A DNA stretch of 64,000 nt from Nitratireductor aquimarinus (GTDB taxonomy: Bacteria > Pseudomonadota > Alphaproteobacteria > Rhizobiales > Rhizobiaceae): NCBI RefSeq assembly GCF_017255295.1, contig NZ_JAFKDE010000007.1:124001-188000 (forward strand). The letters run 5' to 3'. The position numbers were made by a program, and so were the translations under genes. A model generated the notes under the pieces. That model was not told the DNA's origin. It did not search any database and saw only the letters and a program-made list of their open reading frames with translations. Below are positions 17,672-29,323 of the stretch, in pieces (positions within the stretch are counted from its first letter, which is position 1; every line of letters begins with the position of its first letter).

Positions 17672-19209
17672 GCCGGAAGCCATGTGGAAATCGACGGCAG
17701 AAGCCAGATAACGCCCATGCCCACGAGCTGCAGAATGATGAAGGGAATGACGCCGCGATAGATCTGTCCCGTCGTGATTTCCTTTGGCGCAGCCGCGCGC
17801 AGATAGAACAGCGAGAACCCGAAGGGCGGCGTCAGGAATGACGTCTGCAGGTTGATCGCGATCAGGATCGCGAGCCAGAGCGGGTCATGTCCCATCAGGA
17901 TCAGAATGGGAGCGACCAGTGGCAGGACGATCACCGAGATTTCCACGAAATCGAGGAAAAAGCCGAGCACGAAGATCATCGCCATCACAAAGATGAGCGC
18001 CCCCTGCGGACCGCCGGGCATGGAGTGCAGGATGTCCTCAACCCGCGCATCACCACCCAGTCCACGGAACACGAGCGAGAACACGCTGGCCGTGAGAATG
18101 GTGGCGAAGATCATTGCCGTCACCGTCATCGTGTTGGTGACAATCGGCGTGAGAATGCCGCGCTGGCGCGCCTTGTCGATGGAAATGACGATGGCGAGGA
18201 CGCCGAGCGCCAGAAGCCCGGTTGTCAGCCCCGCGATGAGCCATTCGAAGAGGCCCACATCGCTGCGCTGCAGACGCACCGGAAAGATACCGGCCAGCAC
18301 CGCGACAGCACCCAGCGCCGCCGCGCCCAGAACGATCAGACGGCCATTTCCTTCGCTGCGCACACCGGCGAGTAGCAATGCGCCAATGGCGCCCACGCTT
18401 GCCGCCTCGCTTGGCGTTGCAATGCCGCCGAGGATGGAGCCCAGAACGGCAACGATGAGCAGAACCGGCGGCAGAACGGCGCGCTGCACCTCCTGCCTGC
18501 TCGGCCGGTCGCCGACCGCAACCAGCGCCGGAGCGCTGTCCGGCTTCAGGGCTGCCCGCGTCATCAGGTAGGCGATGTAGACCGCCACAAGCGTCAGGCC
18601 CGGCAGAAGCGCTGCGGCGAAAACCTGACCGACGGAGATCGTCTCGATGGTGAATTTGCCCTGCTCATACTGCGCCTGCTGATAGGCGGTCGACATCACG
18701 TCGGACAGGATGATGAGCAGCGTCGAGGGCGGAATGATCTGGCCCAGCGTACCGGAGGTGCAAACCACGCCGGAAGCAAGCTTCGGATCATAGCCGTTGC
18801 GCACCATGGTCGGCAGCGCGATCAGGCCCATCGCCACCACGGTTGCGCCCACAATGCCGGTCGAGGCCGCCAGAAGCGCGCCGACCAGCACGACGGAAAC
18901 CCCGAGACCGCCGCGTATGCCGCCGAAGAGACGGCCCATCGTCTCCAGAAGCTCTTCCGCGATGCGGCTCTTTTCCAGCACCACGCCCATGAAAACGAAC
19001 AGCGGAATGGCGATCAGAACCTCATTGGTGAGGGTTCCGAAAACCCGCTGCCCGAGCGCGCCCAGAAGCCCGACATCGAACTGGCCTGTCATCCAGCCAA
19101 GAAAGGCGAACAGCGCAGCCGTTCCCGCCAGCATGAAGGAAACGGGATAGCCGATCAGAATGGCGACGATCAGCGCCGCAAACATGAGGATGTCGAGCGG
19201 TAAGGTCAT
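17659..19209 (-). CDS. dctM: TRAP transporter large permease of the hut operon
   Basis: 516 aa, longer than the ordinary 430-aa DctM, as is usual for the larger subclass with extra central helices. Signatures: 'IGYPVSFMLAGTAALFAFLGW', 'LIAIPLFVFMGVVLEKS', 'ASTGIVGATVVAMGLIALPTM', 'TSGTLGQIIPPSTLLIILSDVM', 'GFFLDFVEISVIVLPLVAP', 'NLQTSFLTPPFGFSLFYLR'. Its ATG overlaps the dctQ stop (ATGA). Last gene of the hut-TRAP operon. Confidence 0.94.
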   Translation of the reverse strand: MTLPLDILMFAALIVAILIGYPVSFMLAGTAALFAFLGWMTGQFDVGLLGALGQRVFGTLTNEVLIAIPLFVFMGVVLEKSRIAEELLETMGRLFGGIRGGLGVSVVLVGALLAASTGIVGATVVAMGLIALPTMVRNGYDPKLASGVVCTSGTLGQIIPPSTLLIILSDVMSTAYQQAQYEQGKFTIETISVGQVFAAALLPGLTLVAVYIAYLMTRAALKPDSAPALVAVGDRPSRQEVQRAVLPPVLLIVAVLGSILGGIATPSEAASVGAIGALLLAGVRSEGNGRLIVLGAAALGAVAVLAGIFPVRLQRSDVGLFEWLIAGLTTGLLALGVLAIVISIDKARQRGILTPIVTNTMTVTAMIFATILTASVFSLVFRGLGGDARVEDILHSMPGGPQGALIFVMAMIFVLGFFLDFVEISVIVLPLVAPILILMGHDPLWLAILIAINLQTSFLTPPFGFSLFYLRAAAPKEITTGQIYRGVIPFIILQLVGMGVIWLLPSISTWLPAQIF

Positions 19210-19715
19210 GCGGCGGGGGCTTCTTCACGAAGACGCGCGAGATCGCGCAGGATGCAGGCAAGGCCCTGGATGATGAGCAGCGCACAGAAGGCGGGGATCA
19301 ACGATTTGAGCAGGAAGGAGGCGGGAATGCCGCCCACCGAGATGGCTCCTTCCATGATCGACCAGGAATTGCGCACGGAAGGCCAGGAGAACCAGGCGAT
19401 CATGAACATGGACGGCATCAGGAAGCACAGCGCACCGAAAATATCGATGCGCGCCCTGCCGCGCGGGCCGAACAGCCCGTAGAAAATGTCCACGCGCACA
19501 TGCCCGTCGACCAGAAGCGTGTAGCCTCCGGCCAGCATGAACAGTGCTGCGTGCAGGTAGAGAACGGTCTCGTTCATGAAGATGAAGCTGACGCCATAGA
19601 CATAGCGCAGCACCACCGTGCCGAATTGCACCAGCACCATGGCCAGCGCCAGCCAGCGCACAACAGCGCCCACTGCCCGGTTGATCCGGTCAAGTTTGTC
19701 CGCAAGCTCAAGCAT
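19206..19715 (-). CDS. dctQ: TRAP transporter small permease of the hut operon
   Basis: 169 aa from the ATG at 19715 ('MLELADKLDRI'), preceded by GGGGA; the open frame extends further upstream into the dctP 3' end. Four hydrophobic segments and DctQ-like 'LRYVYGVSFIFMNETVLYLHAALFMLAGGYTLLVDGHVRVD'. It lies between dctP and dctM of the same system. Confidence 0.92.
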   Translation of the reverse strand: MLELADKLDRINRAVGAVVRWLALAMVLVQFGTVVLRYVYGVSFIFMNETVLYLHAALFMLAGGYTLLVDGHVRVDIFYGLFGPRGRARIDIFGALCFLMPSMFMIAWFSWPSVRNSWSIMEGAISVGGIPASFLLKSLIPAFCALLIIQGLACILRDLARLREEAPAA

Positions 19716-19770
19716 GCCGAGCGTTCCCCGAAAGAAACGGGCCGAGCGCGAGCCCGGCCCGGTCGTGTTG

Positions 19771-20862
19771 TCAGCCGCCGTATTTGTAGTCCATCGCACG
19801 GGCGTTCATCTGCCCGTTGTCTGCGTAGACCATGTATTCGGCGATGCCTTCGCGGTAACCGAGGAAGCTCTCGACGATGCGCTTGACCAGCTCGTCATCG
19901 TCTTCGCGCAGTTCCGCGATCACTTCGCCTGCGGCATTGCCCATGGCGACGATCACGTCATCCGGCAGCTTCTTCACCTGAACGTCCTGCTCTGCCACGA
20001 GCTGCTTCAGCGCTGCGGCATGCTTGGTCGTGTATTCGGTCCAGACCGGATTGTAGAGCGATTCACAGGCATAGGCGACGGCCTGCTGCAGATCTTCCGG
20101 CAGCGCATCATAGGCCGCCTTGTTCACCGCACACTCCTCGGCCGAAGACGGCTCGCCGACACCCGGCCAATAGTAGTTCTTGGCTACCTGATAGAAGCCA
20201 AGCGCCGAATCCGTCCACGGACCGATGAACTCACCGGCGTCGATCGTGCCGGACTGCAGGCCCTGGAACATGTCGCCGCCGCCCATGGCCTGAACGGCCA
20301 TGCCAAGCTTGGCGCACATTTCAGACGCAAGACCCGTGGTGCGGAAGCGCAGGCCCTTCAGATCGTCGACCGAGTTGATCTCGTTGCGGAACCAGCCCTG
20401 CCACTGCGGACCGGAATTGCCGCAAAGGAACGGCTTCAGCCCGAAACGGCCATACATTTCGTCGTAAAGCGCCTGTCCGCCGCCATGCACGAGCCAGCCC
20501 AGCTGCTCGTCAGCGCGCAGACCGAAAGGCTGCGAACCGAACAGCAGAATACCGCGCGACTTGGAGCCCCAGTAGGAGGGAACCGCGTGGTAGAGTTCAG
20601 CCGTGCCTTCCGACACCGCGTCGAACACGCCATTGCCCGGCACAAGCTCGCCGGCAGCGTAAAGCTTCACTTCCAGCCGGCCGCCGGACAGAGCCGTGAT
20701 TCGGTCGGCAAGCATCTGCGCCGCCACGCCCGGTCCGGGCAGGTTCTTCGGCCAGGCCGTGACCATTTTCCAGGTGATCTTGTCCTGTGCGATGGCCGGA
20801 GCCGCTAAGCCCGTCGCCACACCGGCAACACCTGCCGCTTTTAGAAATTGACGCCTTTTCAT
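19771..20862 (-). CDS. dctP: TRAP solute-binding protein of the hut operon, Tat-exported
   Basis: 363 aa. The N-terminus 'MKRRQFLKAAGVAGVATGLAAPAIAQ' carries a twin-arginine signal (RRQFLK). The mature protein resembles the TakP subgroup: 'WKMVTAWPKNLPGPGVAAQMLADRI', 'GLKPFLCGNSGPQWQGWFRNEI', 'DDLKGLRFRTTGLASEMCAKLG', 'GTIDAGEFIGPWTDSALGF'. TakP-type proteins bind 2-oxo acids or aromatic/organic carboxylates. It starts 27 bp after hutU, so histidine, urocanate or imidazole derivatives are the inferred ligands. Confidence 0.9.
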   Translation of the reverse strand: MKRRQFLKAAGVAGVATGLAAPAIAQDKITWKMVTAWPKNLPGPGVAAQMLADRITALSGGRLEVKLYAAGELVPGNGVFDAVSEGTAELYHAVPSYWGSKSRGILLFGSQPFGLRADEQLGWLVHGGGQALYDEMYGRFGLKPFLCGNSGPQWQGWFRNEINSVDDLKGLRFRTTGLASEMCAKLGMAVQAMGGGDMFQGLQSGTIDAGEFIGPWTDSALGFYQVAKNYYWPGVGEPSSAEECAVNKAAYDALPEDLQQAVAYACESLYNPVWTEYTTKHAAALKQLVAEQDVQVKKLPDDVIVAMGNAAGEVIAELREDDDELVKRIVESFLGYREGIAEYMVYADNGQMNARAMDYKYGG

Positions 20863-20889
20863 GGAAAACCCCTCTGAATTGTTCGGTTA

Positions 20890-22563
<1,674 letters not shown>

Positions 22564-22566
22564 GGT

Positions 22567-23376
22567 TCAGTTCCCCTTCAAGGATGGCGCGATCTTTGAA
22601 AGACGCGTCAGAATGGCTTTGAGATGCGGTCGCAGGCGCGCCGCTTTTTCTTCGTCATAGTCAAACGGCACGGCCTCGCCCTGAAGATGCGTTGCCTGCG
22701 CCAGTTCCATCTGGATGCCATGCACGCCGGTCCCGGGCCGGCCGTAATGCCTGGTCGTCCATCCGCCGACAAAACGGCCGTTGAGCACGCTGGAAAACCC
22801 GTCCGCACCGGCACAGACATCAACCGTCGCCTGCTCGATTTCCCGCGCACAGGTCTCGCCGTGATTGGTGCCGATATTGAAATCGGGAAGCTGCCCTTCG
22901 AACAGGAACGGGCAGTGCGAGCGGATGGAATGGCAGTCATAGAGGATCGCCACGCCATGCAGCGCCTTCACCCGCGCGATCTCGGCCTCCAGCGCGGCAT
23001 GATAGGGCGCGTGAAAGGCATCAAGCCGCTCGGCTACATCCTGAGCCGTCGGCTCCTCCCCCTCGCGCCAGATCGGGCGGTTGTCGAAATCCGTCAGCGG
23101 CACCAGACCGGTCGTGTTCTGCCCCGGATAAAGGCTCTCGCCGGAAGGGTCGCGATTGGCGTCGATCAGATAGCGATGAAAGGTCGCCCGCACGGTGGTC
23201 ACACCATCGAGCAGACCGTCATAGAGCCGATGCACGTGCCAGTCCGTATCGGTCAGAAGCCGGCCCTGTTCATTGAGCCGGGCCTTGACCGCCTCCGGCA
23301 CAAAAGTGCCCGTGTGCGGCAGCCCCAGAATGACGGGCGAGGAGCCCTGATGCACTTCGACGGGGTTCATGCGCAA
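22567..23376 (-). CDS. hutG: N-formylglutamate amidohydrolase
   Basis: 269 aa of the formylglutamate deformylase (DUF/N-formylglutamate amidohydrolase) family: 'VILGLPHTGTFVPEAV', 'TDWHVHRLYDGL', 'FHRYLIDANRDPSGESLYPGQNTTGLVPL', 'ILYDCHSIRS', 'DFNIGTNHGETC'. It releases formate and glutamate from N-formylglutamate. Together with hutF this is the five-enzyme version of the histidine pathway. Confidence 0.96.
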   Translation of the reverse strand: MRMNPVEVHQGSSPVILGLPHTGTFVPEAVKARLNEQGRLLTDTDWHVHRLYDGLLDGVTTVRATFHRYLIDANRDPSGESLYPGQNTTGLVPLTDFDNRPIWREGEEPTAQDVAERLDAFHAPYHAALEAEIARVKALHGVAILYDCHSIRSHCPFLFEGQLPDFNIGTNHGETCAREIEQATVDVCAGADGFSSVLNGRFVGGWTTRHYGRPGTGVHGIQMELAQATHLQGEAVPFDYDEEKAARLRPHLKAILTRLSKIAPSLKGN

Positions 23377-23395
23377 ATCTCCAGTGTTGGCGTCC

Positions 23396-23507
23396 GCCCC
23401 TCACCCTTACCCTCTCCCCGCAGGCGGGGAGAGGGGGGCGTCAACGTTGCGGCCATCGTCCTTCTCCCCGCGAGCGGGGAGAAGGTGCCGGCAGGCGGAT
23501 GAGGGGC
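23396..23507. repeat. Rhizobiales-type palindromic repeat between hutG and hutH
   Basis: Two GC-rich hairpins in tandem: CCTCTCCCCG/CGGGGAGAGG (23411-23434) and CCTTCTCCCCG/CGGGGAGAAGG (23460-23485), both with 4-nt loops, enclosed by outer arms GCCCCTCA (23396) and TGAGGGGC (ends 23507). This composition is familiar from short intergenic repeats in rhizobial genomes. Lying inside the hut operon, it may affect mRNA stability or readthrough between hutH and hutG. Confidence 0.85.
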
Positions 23508-23539
23508 AGTCGCCACATCCAAAAAAGACACGCTCCCGA

Positions 23540-25081
23540 TCAAGGCTCACTCCTCAATTCAGGCAGAATGTTCCCGGGAATGCTGGCGTTCAGATCGCCG
23601 GAGCGCACGAGCGCGATGGCGTTTTCCAGATCGGGGGCCAGATAACGGTCTTCCTCCAGATCCGGCACCGCGTTGCGGATCGCCGCATGGGCCTGCGCAA
23701 GCTCCGCACTCGTTTTCAGCGGCGCGCGGAAATCGACGCCCTGCGCCGCCGTCACGGCTTCAATGCCGATAATGCCGAACAGGTTCTCCGTCATCGGAAT
23801 GAGCCGCCGCGCGCCGTGACAGGCCATCGACACATGGTCTTCCTGATTGGCGGAAGTGGGCGTCGAATCCACGGAGGCCGGATGCGACATCTGCTTGTTT
23901 TCCGACATCAGCGCAGCCGAGGTCACTTCGGCAATCATCAGGCCGGAATTCAGGCCCGGCTTCTTCGCCAGAAACGCCGGCAGGCCAAACGACAGCGCCG
24001 GGTCGACCAGAAGCGCAATGCGCCGCTGCGCAATTGCGCCGATCTCACAAATGGCAAGCGCAATCTGGTCGGCGGCAAGCGCCACCGGCTCAGCGTGGAA
24101 ATTGCCGCCCGAAACAACCGTCCCGTCGGAGAGAACCAGCGGATTGTCGGTCACTGCATTGGCTTCGATGGTCAGCGTGCGCGCCGCCTGGCGCAGAAGA
24201 TCGAGACACGCGCCATCCACCTGCGGCTGGCAGCGGATGCAATACGGATCCTGCACCCGCTCATCGCCTTCCAGATGGCTCTCGCGGATCTGCGAGCCCT
24301 CGAGCAGCGCCCACAGTGCTGCCGCCGTGTCGATCTGGCCCTGATGGCCGCGAAGCGTGTGAATTTCGGGGTGGAATGGCGCGGAAGAACCCATTGCCGC
24401 ATCGGTCGACAAGGCCCCGGTGATGAGCGCCGACCGCGCCGCGCGATGCGCCCGGAACAGCCCGGTCAGCGCCAGCGCGGTGGAAACCTGCGTGCCGTTG
24501 ATCAGCGCCAGCCCTTCCTTGGCCTTCAGCACGACCGCCGTAAGCCCGGCCCGGCGCAGCGCCTCGCCGCCGGAAAGCCGCTCGCCGTCGAAGAAAGCCT
24601 CGCCCTCGCCCATCATGGCAGCCGCCATATGCGCGAGCGGCGCGAGGTCGCCGGATGCACCGACCGAGCCCTTTTCCGGGATCACCGGCACGACACCGCG
24701 CGCCAGCATTTCCTCGATCAGCTTGACCACCTCCATGCGCACGCCGGATGCGCCACGGCCCAGCGAGAGCAGTTTCAGCGACATGATCAGCCGCACAATG
24801 GCTTCGTCAAGCGGCGCACCAACGCCGCAGCAATGCGAGAGGATGAGGTTGCGCTGCAGCGTCTCCACATCCTGCGGCGGGATGCTCACACTGGCGAGCT
24901 TTCCAAAGCCGGTGTTGACGCCATAGATCGCTTCATTGCCACGTGCGATCTGGTCGATGCGCGCAGCCGCCGCCTCAATGCCGGGATAGCAGGCCGGATC
25001 AACGCGCACGGCAACGCCATCACGCCAGATACGCTCCAGATCCTGGATCGTGACCGCACCGGGGGTCAGAACAAGCGTCAT
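23540..25081 (-). CDS. hutH: Histidine ammonia-lyase
   Basis: 513 aa. It deaminates histidine to trans-urocanate. The MIO prosthetic group forms from Ala-Ser-Gly in '[17 protein letters not shown]'. Other family blocks: '[13 protein letters not shown]', '[13 protein letters not shown]', '[17 protein letters not shown]', '[15 protein letters not shown]', '[22 protein letters not shown]', '[10 protein letters not shown]'. Its ATG overlaps the hutI stop (ATGA). The first enzyme of the pathway is second in the operon. Confidence 0.98.
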   Translation of the reverse strand: MTLVLTPGAVTIQDLERIWRDGVAVRVDPACYPGIEAAAARIDQIARGNEAIYGVNTGFGKLASVSIPPQDVETLQRNLILSHCCGVGAPLDEAIVRLIMSLKLLSLGRGASGVRMEVVKLIEEMLARGVVPVIPEKGSVGASGDLAPLAHMAAAMMGEGEAFFDGERLSGGEALRRAGLTAVVLKAKEGLALINGTQVSTALALTGLFRAHRAARSALITGALSTDAAMGSSAPFHPEIHTLRGHQGQIDTAAALWALLEGSQIRESHLEGDERVQDPYCIRCQPQVDGACLDLLRQAARTLTIEANAVTDNPLVLSDGTVVSGGNFHAEPVALAADQIALAICEIGAIAQRRIALLVDPALSFGLPAFLAKKPGLNSGLMIAEVTSAALMSENKQMSHPASVDSTPTSANQEDHVSMACHGARRLIPMTENLFGIIGIEAVTAAQGVDFRAPLKTSAELAQAHAAIRNAVPDLEEDRYLAPDLENAIALVRSGDLNASIPGNILPELRSEP

Positions 25082-26286
25082 GCAAAATCTCCTGCAATGC
25101 GGCGATGGAGCGGGTTGAAGCCGATGCGATAGGCAAGTTCCGCCGGGTGCTCCACGTCCCAGATGGCGATTTCGGCGCGCTTGCCGGCCTCGATGGTGCC
25201 GATTTCCTCGGCCAGCCCGAGCGCCCGCGCGCCTTCGCGCGTGGCTCCCGCCAGCGCCTCTTCGGGCGTCATGCGGAACAGCGTGCAGGCCATGTTCACG
25301 GTCAGAAGGAGCGAGGCAAGCGGCGATGAACCCGGATTGCAGTCGGTCGCGACCGCAATCCGCACGCCATGTTTGCGCAGCGCCGCAAGCGGCGGATACT
25401 GCGTCTCGCGCAGCGTGTAGAATGCGCCCGGCAGGAGAACGGCCACCGTCCCGGAAGCGGCCATCGCCGCAACGCCTTCCTCGTCCAGATATTCGAGATG
25501 ATCCGCCGAAAGCGCGCCATAGGAGGCCGCCATCTTCGCGCCGCCCAGATTGGAAAGCTGCTCTGCATGCAGTTTTACCGGCAGGCCGAGTTCGCGCGCC
25601 CGGTCGAAGACGCGCGCCATCTGCACCGGCGAGAAGGCAATGCCCTCGCAGAACCCGTCAACCGCATCGACCAGACCTTCGGCACGGGCAGCATCCATGC
25701 CCGGCAGCACCACCGCGTCGATATAGGCGTCTTCACGCCCGCGATATTCGGCTGGAACCGCATGGGCGGCGAGATAGCTCGTCTTGATCCGCACGGGCCG
25801 CAGCTCTGCCAGACGGCGCGCGGCGCGCAGCATCTTGAGCTCGTCCTCGACGGTCAGCCCATAACCGGATTTGACCTCCACCGTCGAAACGCCTTCGGCA
25901 AGAAGCGCATCGAGCCGCTTCAGCGCGTCTTCGACCAGCGCATCTTCATCCATGCCACGCGTTGCAGAAACGGTGGAAACGATGCCGCCGCCGGCCCGCG
26001 CCACTTCTTCGTAGCTCGCGCCTTCAAGCCGCATCTCGAATTCCCTGGCGCGATTGCCGCCAAACACCAGATGCGTGTGGCAGTCGACAAGCGCCGGCGT
26101 GGCGAGGCGACCGCCGAAATCGGTCCGCTCCCATCCGGAAAAACGCTCCGGCAGGTTGCTCATTGCACCTGCCCAGACAATCATATCACCCTCGATGGCG
26201 ATGCCGGCATCCTCGACAAGCCCATAGGGCGCGCCGCCTTCGCACATGCTCGCCAAGCGGATACCGCTGATGACACTCTGCTTCAT
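25078..26286 (-). CDS. hutI: Imidazolonepropionase
   Basis: 402 aa amidohydrolase-superfamily enzyme that opens the imidazolone ring to give N-formimino-glutamate. Metal ligands are seen in '[13 protein letters not shown]' and in '[14 protein letters not shown]' and '[12 protein letters not shown]'; substrate-binding '[32 protein letters not shown]' is typical of HutI. Leading gene of the leftward hut operon, divergent from hutF. Confidence 0.97.
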   Translation of the reverse strand: MKQSVISGIRLASMCEGGAPYGLVEDAGIAIEGDMIVWAGAMSNLPERFSGWERTDFGGRLATPALVDCHTHLVFGGNRAREFEMRLEGASYEEVARAGGGIVSTVSATRGMDEDALVEDALKRLDALLAEGVSTVEVKSGYGLTVEDELKMLRAARRLAELRPVRIKTSYLAAHAVPAEYRGREDAYIDAVVLPGMDAARAEGLVDAVDGFCEGIAFSPVQMARVFDRARELGLPVKLHAEQLSNLGGAKMAASYGALSADHLEYLDEEGVAAMAASGTVAVLLPGAFYTLRETQYPPLAALRKHGVRIAVATDCNPGSSPLASLLLTVNMACTLFRMTPEEALAGATREGARALGLAEEIGTIEAGKRAEIAIWDVEHPAELAYRIGFNPLHRRIAGDFA

Positions 26287-26343
26287 AACAGGAAGATTCC
26301 TCCCTACCCACTGCAGGCCTCCCCATACAGGGCATATTGCCTA

Positions 26344-26386
26344 AGACAGAATTTTTGTCTACGATTATTCTTATATGTATAGACAT
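26344..26386. promoter_or_regulatory. Putative HutC operator region between hutI and hutF
   Basis: The 123-bp divergent gap contains the near-perfect palindrome ATGTATAGACAT (26375-26386) and a looser inverted repeat AGACA/TGTCT (26344-26348, 26356-26360). The first resembles the TGTATA-type sites of HutC repressors, and hutC itself is the last gene of the rightward arm. One repressor could thus control both arms. Confidence 0.6.
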
Positions 26387-26409
26387 AATTAAGCCGGGAA
26401 CAACGCCTC

Positions 26410-27795
26410 ATGCAAGCGATTTTTGCTCAGAATGCACTCACGCCAGGCGGTTGGCAAAAGGACGTGCTTGTGGAGCTCACCAGTGCGGGGCGCATCAAAA
26501 GCGTGACGGCCGGGGCCGCGCCCGCAGATGACAAGTCGGGGGATGCCAAGACAATACGTGTTCCCGTTCTCCTGCCCGCCATGTCCAACCTGCACAGCCA
26601 CACGTTTCAGCGCGCCATGGCCGGGCTGGCCGAGCGGCGGGGTCCGGCCGGGCGCGACAGTTTCTGGACATGGCGCGAAATCATGTACCGCTTTCTCGAC
26701 CTGCTTTCGCCGGAAGACATCGAGGCGGTCGCCGCCTTCGCCTTCATGGAAATGCAGGAGGCGGGTTTTGCCGCCGTCGCGGAGTTCCACTACGTCCACC
26801 ATCAGCCCGGCGGCGTTGCCTATGACGATGTGGGCGAGCTTTCTGCGCGTATCGCAGGCGCTGCGGACCAGACGGGCATCGGCCTCACCCTCCTTCCCGT
26901 TCTTTACCGCCATGGCGGCGTGGACCAGCGACCGCTGCAGGGCGGCCAGCAGCGTTTCGGCAACGATCTGGACCGGTTCCAGAAGCTGCTTTCACGCGCT
27001 GAAGCATGCATTGGAAATCTCGCCGCCGACGCCCGGCTTGGCGTTGCACCACACTCGCTGCGCGCGGTGGGGCTGGATGATCTGCGTGAAGCGCAGACCA
27101 TGCGTCCCGATGCGCCGCTGCACATGCACATCGCCGAGCAATTGCCGGAGATCGACGAGGTTCTGGCGGCCTATGGCCAGCGTCCGGTGGAGTGGCTGCT
27201 CGACAATTGCGATGTGGATGCGCGCTGGTGCCTGATCCACTGCACCCACATGACCGACGAGGAGACCGGCAATCTGGCCGACACCGGAGCGGTCGCCGGG
27301 CTTTGCCCCGTCACCGAGGCCAATCTGGGCGACGGCATCTTCAACGGGCTTCACTACCGTCAGGCAGGCGGTGCACTTGGCATCGGCTCCGATTCCAACA
27401 TCCGCATCACCGTCGCCGAAGAGCTGCGCCAGTTCGAATACTCCCAGCGCCTGCGCGACACGGCCCGCGTGGTTCTGGCTGCGCACGGCCAGTCCTGCGG
27501 GCGCACGCTTTACGATGCAGCCCTTGCCGGCGGCGCTCAGGCTCTTGGCCGCGATTCCGGCGCGATCCAGCCGGGACACTGGGCCGATCTGGTGGCAATC
27601 GATCAGGACGATTTCGCAGGTGCAGCATTCGACGATGGTGTATTAGACGGCTGGCTTTTTACCGGCGACAATGGCGCCGTATCCGAAGTGTGGTCGGCAG
27701 GACGCCACTGTGTCCGTCAGGGCCGCCACATCGAACGTGAAACGATCGCCGCACGCTACACGCGCACGATCAGAAAACTGATGGAGTTGCTGTGA
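26410..27795 (+). CDS. hutF: N-formimino-L-glutamate deiminase
   Basis: 461 aa amidohydrolase-family enzyme. Metal-binding 'MSNLHSHTFQRAMAGLAER', later His in 'VAPHSLRAV', 'PLHMHIAEQLPEID', 'HCTHMTDEE', and Asp in 'LGIGSDSNIRI'. It converts N-formiminoglutamate to N-formylglutamate and ammonia, feeding HutG. Its stop overlaps the start of hutC (GTGA). Confidence 0.97.
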   Translation: MQAIFAQNALTPGGWQKDVLVELTSAGRIKSVTAGAAPADDKSGDAKTIRVPVLLPAMSNLHSHTFQRAMAGLAERRGPAGRDSFWTWREIMYRFLDLLSPEDIEAVAAFAFMEMQEAGFAAVAEFHYVHHQPGGVAYDDVGELSARIAGAADQTGIGLTLLPVLYRHGGVDQRPLQGGQQRFGNDLDRFQKLLSRAEACIGNLAADARLGVAPHSLRAVGLDDLREAQTMRPDAPLHMHIAEQLPEIDEVLAAYGQRPVEWLLDNCDVDARWCLIHCTHMTDEETGNLADTGAVAGLCPVTEANLGDGIFNGLHYRQAGGALGIGSDSNIRITVAEELRQFEYSQRLRDTARVVLAAHGQSCGRTLYDAALAGGAQALGRDSGAIQPGHWADLVAIDQDDFAGAAFDDGVLDGWLFTGDNGAVSEVWSAGRHCVRQGRHIERETIAARYTRTIRKLMELL

Positions 27796-28490
27796 CCAGC
27801 GAACGCGCCTCATTCCGCACCATCCGCGACGAGCTCTCCCGACGCATCGCAGAACGGGTCTGGCTGCCGGGAGCCCTGATCCCCGGCGAAGAAGCCCTGG
27901 CGGAGGAGTTCGGGGCGGCGCGCGCGACGGTCAACCGCGCGCTTCAGGAGCTTGCCCGCGCCGGCATTCTCGAACGCAAGCGCCGCGCTGGCACCCGCGT
28001 CGCCCTTCATCCGGTACGCGAGGCGCGCTTCGTCATCCCCCGCATCCGGCAGGAGATCGAAGCGCGTGGTTCGGAATATCAGTACCGCTTACTGAGCGCT
28101 GACATTACCGATGCACCGGAGGTCATCTGCGCCCGGCTCAGCCTCCTGTCCAGATCCAACATGATGCATGTGCGATGCCTGCACCTGGCCGACCGCGTCC
28201 CCTACCAGTACGAAGATCGCTGGATCAATCTGAACACGGTTCCCGGTGCCCGCGATGCTGATTTCGCGACCATGGGGCCGAATGAATGGCTCGTCGGCCA
28301 CGCCCCCTTCTCCAATGCGGAGTTCACCTTCATGGCGGCGGCCGCCAGCCCCGACGAGGCATCCCTGCTGCAGATCCGGGAAGGTGATCCGGTCTTCATC
28401 GGCGAACGCATCACATGGATGGCGGGCGAGCCGATCACGCTGGCTCATCTGGTGCATCCCGCATCGCACCGCATGGTGACACATCTGTGA
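27792..28490 (+). CDS. hutC: HutC histidine-utilisation repressor (GntR family)
   Basis: 232 aa, GTG start overlapping the hutF stop. N-terminal GntR winged helix ('TIRDELSRRIAERVWLPGALIPGEEALAEEFGAARATVNRALQELARAGILERKRRAGTRVA') and a C-terminal UTRA effector domain ('LSLLSRSNMMHVRCLHLADRVPYQYEDRWINL'). Urocanate is the usual inducer of HutC repressors. It probably controls both divergent hut arms, including the TRAP transporter. Confidence 0.93.
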   Translation: MTSERASFRTIRDELSRRIAERVWLPGALIPGEEALAEEFGAARATVNRALQELARAGILERKRRAGTRVALHPVREARFVIPRIRQEIEARGSEYQYRLLSADITDAPEVICARLSLLSRSNMMHVRCLHLADRVPYQYEDRWINLNTVPGARDADFATMGPNEWLVGHAPFSNAEFTFMAAAASPDEASLLQIREGDPVFIGERITWMAGEPITLAHLVHPASHRMVTHL

Positions 28491-28566
28491 GGCGTCCCGC
28501 CCGCGCCTCGACAAGGCGCGGAGAAGACGTTAGGGCAAGCCAGTCTCATCGTTACGGAAAACCGTC

Positions 28567-29238
28567 ATGACCGCGCGCAACACGCTCATCGCCCCCTCCA
28601 TCCTCGCTTCCGACTTCTCGCGCCTCGGCGACGAGGTCGAAACCGTCGCCAAAGCAGGCGCTGACTGGATCCACCTCGACGTGATGGACGGCCATTTCGT
28701 GCCCAACATCACTTTTGGCCCGCCCATCATCAAGGCAATCCGCGACCGCACCGACAAGGTGTTCGACTGCCACCTGATGATCACACCGGCAGATCCCTTC
28801 CTCGCCGCCTTTGCGGATGCGGGCTGCGACATCATCACGGTTCACGCGGAAGCCGGTCCGCACCTGCACCGCTCGCTGCAGACCATTCGCAATCTCGGCA
28901 AGAAGGCCGGCGTCTCGCTCAATCCGTCGACGCCCGAAAACGTCATCGAATACGTGCTCGACCAGGTCGACCTCGTGCTTCTGATGACGGTCAATCCGGG
29001 CTTTGGCGGCCAGGCTTTCATTCCGTCCGTGGTCGAGAAGGTGCGCCGCGTGAAGGCAATGATCGGCGACCGTCCGATCGACATCGAGATCGATGGCGGC
29101 GTGTCGCCCGACACGGCCGGTGAGTTGGTTGCCGCCGGCGCCAATGTGCTCGTCGCCGGCTCCGCCGTCTTCAAGGGCGACGGCGAAGAAGCCTATGCGA
29201 AGAACATCGAGGCCATCCGCAAGGCCGCGCAGGGCTGA
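28567..29238 (+). CDS. rpe: Ribulose-phosphate 3-epimerase
   Basis: 223 aa TIM barrel of the pentose phosphate pathway that interconverts ribulose-5-P and xylulose-5-P. Signatures: '[17 protein letters not shown]', '[19 protein letters not shown]', 'FDCHLMI', 'ITVHAEA', '[13 protein letters not shown]', '[29 protein letters not shown]'. Metal ligands His/Asp are present. Ends at a strong hairpin terminator. Confidence 0.98.
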   Translation: MTARNTLIAPSILASDFSRLGDEVETVAKAGADWIHLDVMDGHFVPNITFGPPIIKAIRDRTDKVFDCHLMITPADPFLAAFADAGCDIITVHAEAGPHLHRSLQTIRNLGKKAGVSLNPSTPENVIEYVLDQVDLVLLMTVNPGFGGQAFIPSVVEKVRRVKAMIGDRPIDIEIDGGVSPDTAGELVAAGANVLVAGSAVFKGDGEEAYAKNIEAIRKAAQG

Positions 29239-29265
29239 CGCCTACGTCTTTCAAATTCAGCCAAC

Positions 29266-29308
29266 AAAAAAAGCCGCGCGGACATTGTCCAGCGCGGCTT
29301 TTCTTTTC
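29266..29308. terminator. Bidirectional terminator between rpe and pal
   Basis: AAAAGCCGCGC (29269-29279) pairs with GCGCGGCTTTT (29292-29302), with an inner GGAC/GTCC extension. It is preceded by an A-run and followed by a T-rich tract, so it can end both convergent units. Confidence 0.9.
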
Positions 29309-29323
29309 TTGTATGCAAAATGC

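Noticed and set aside
23396-23507. CRISPR array or IS fragment
   Set aside because: The two hairpins are not identical spaced repeats and there are no cas or transposase genes; they fit a known class of intergenic palindromes.
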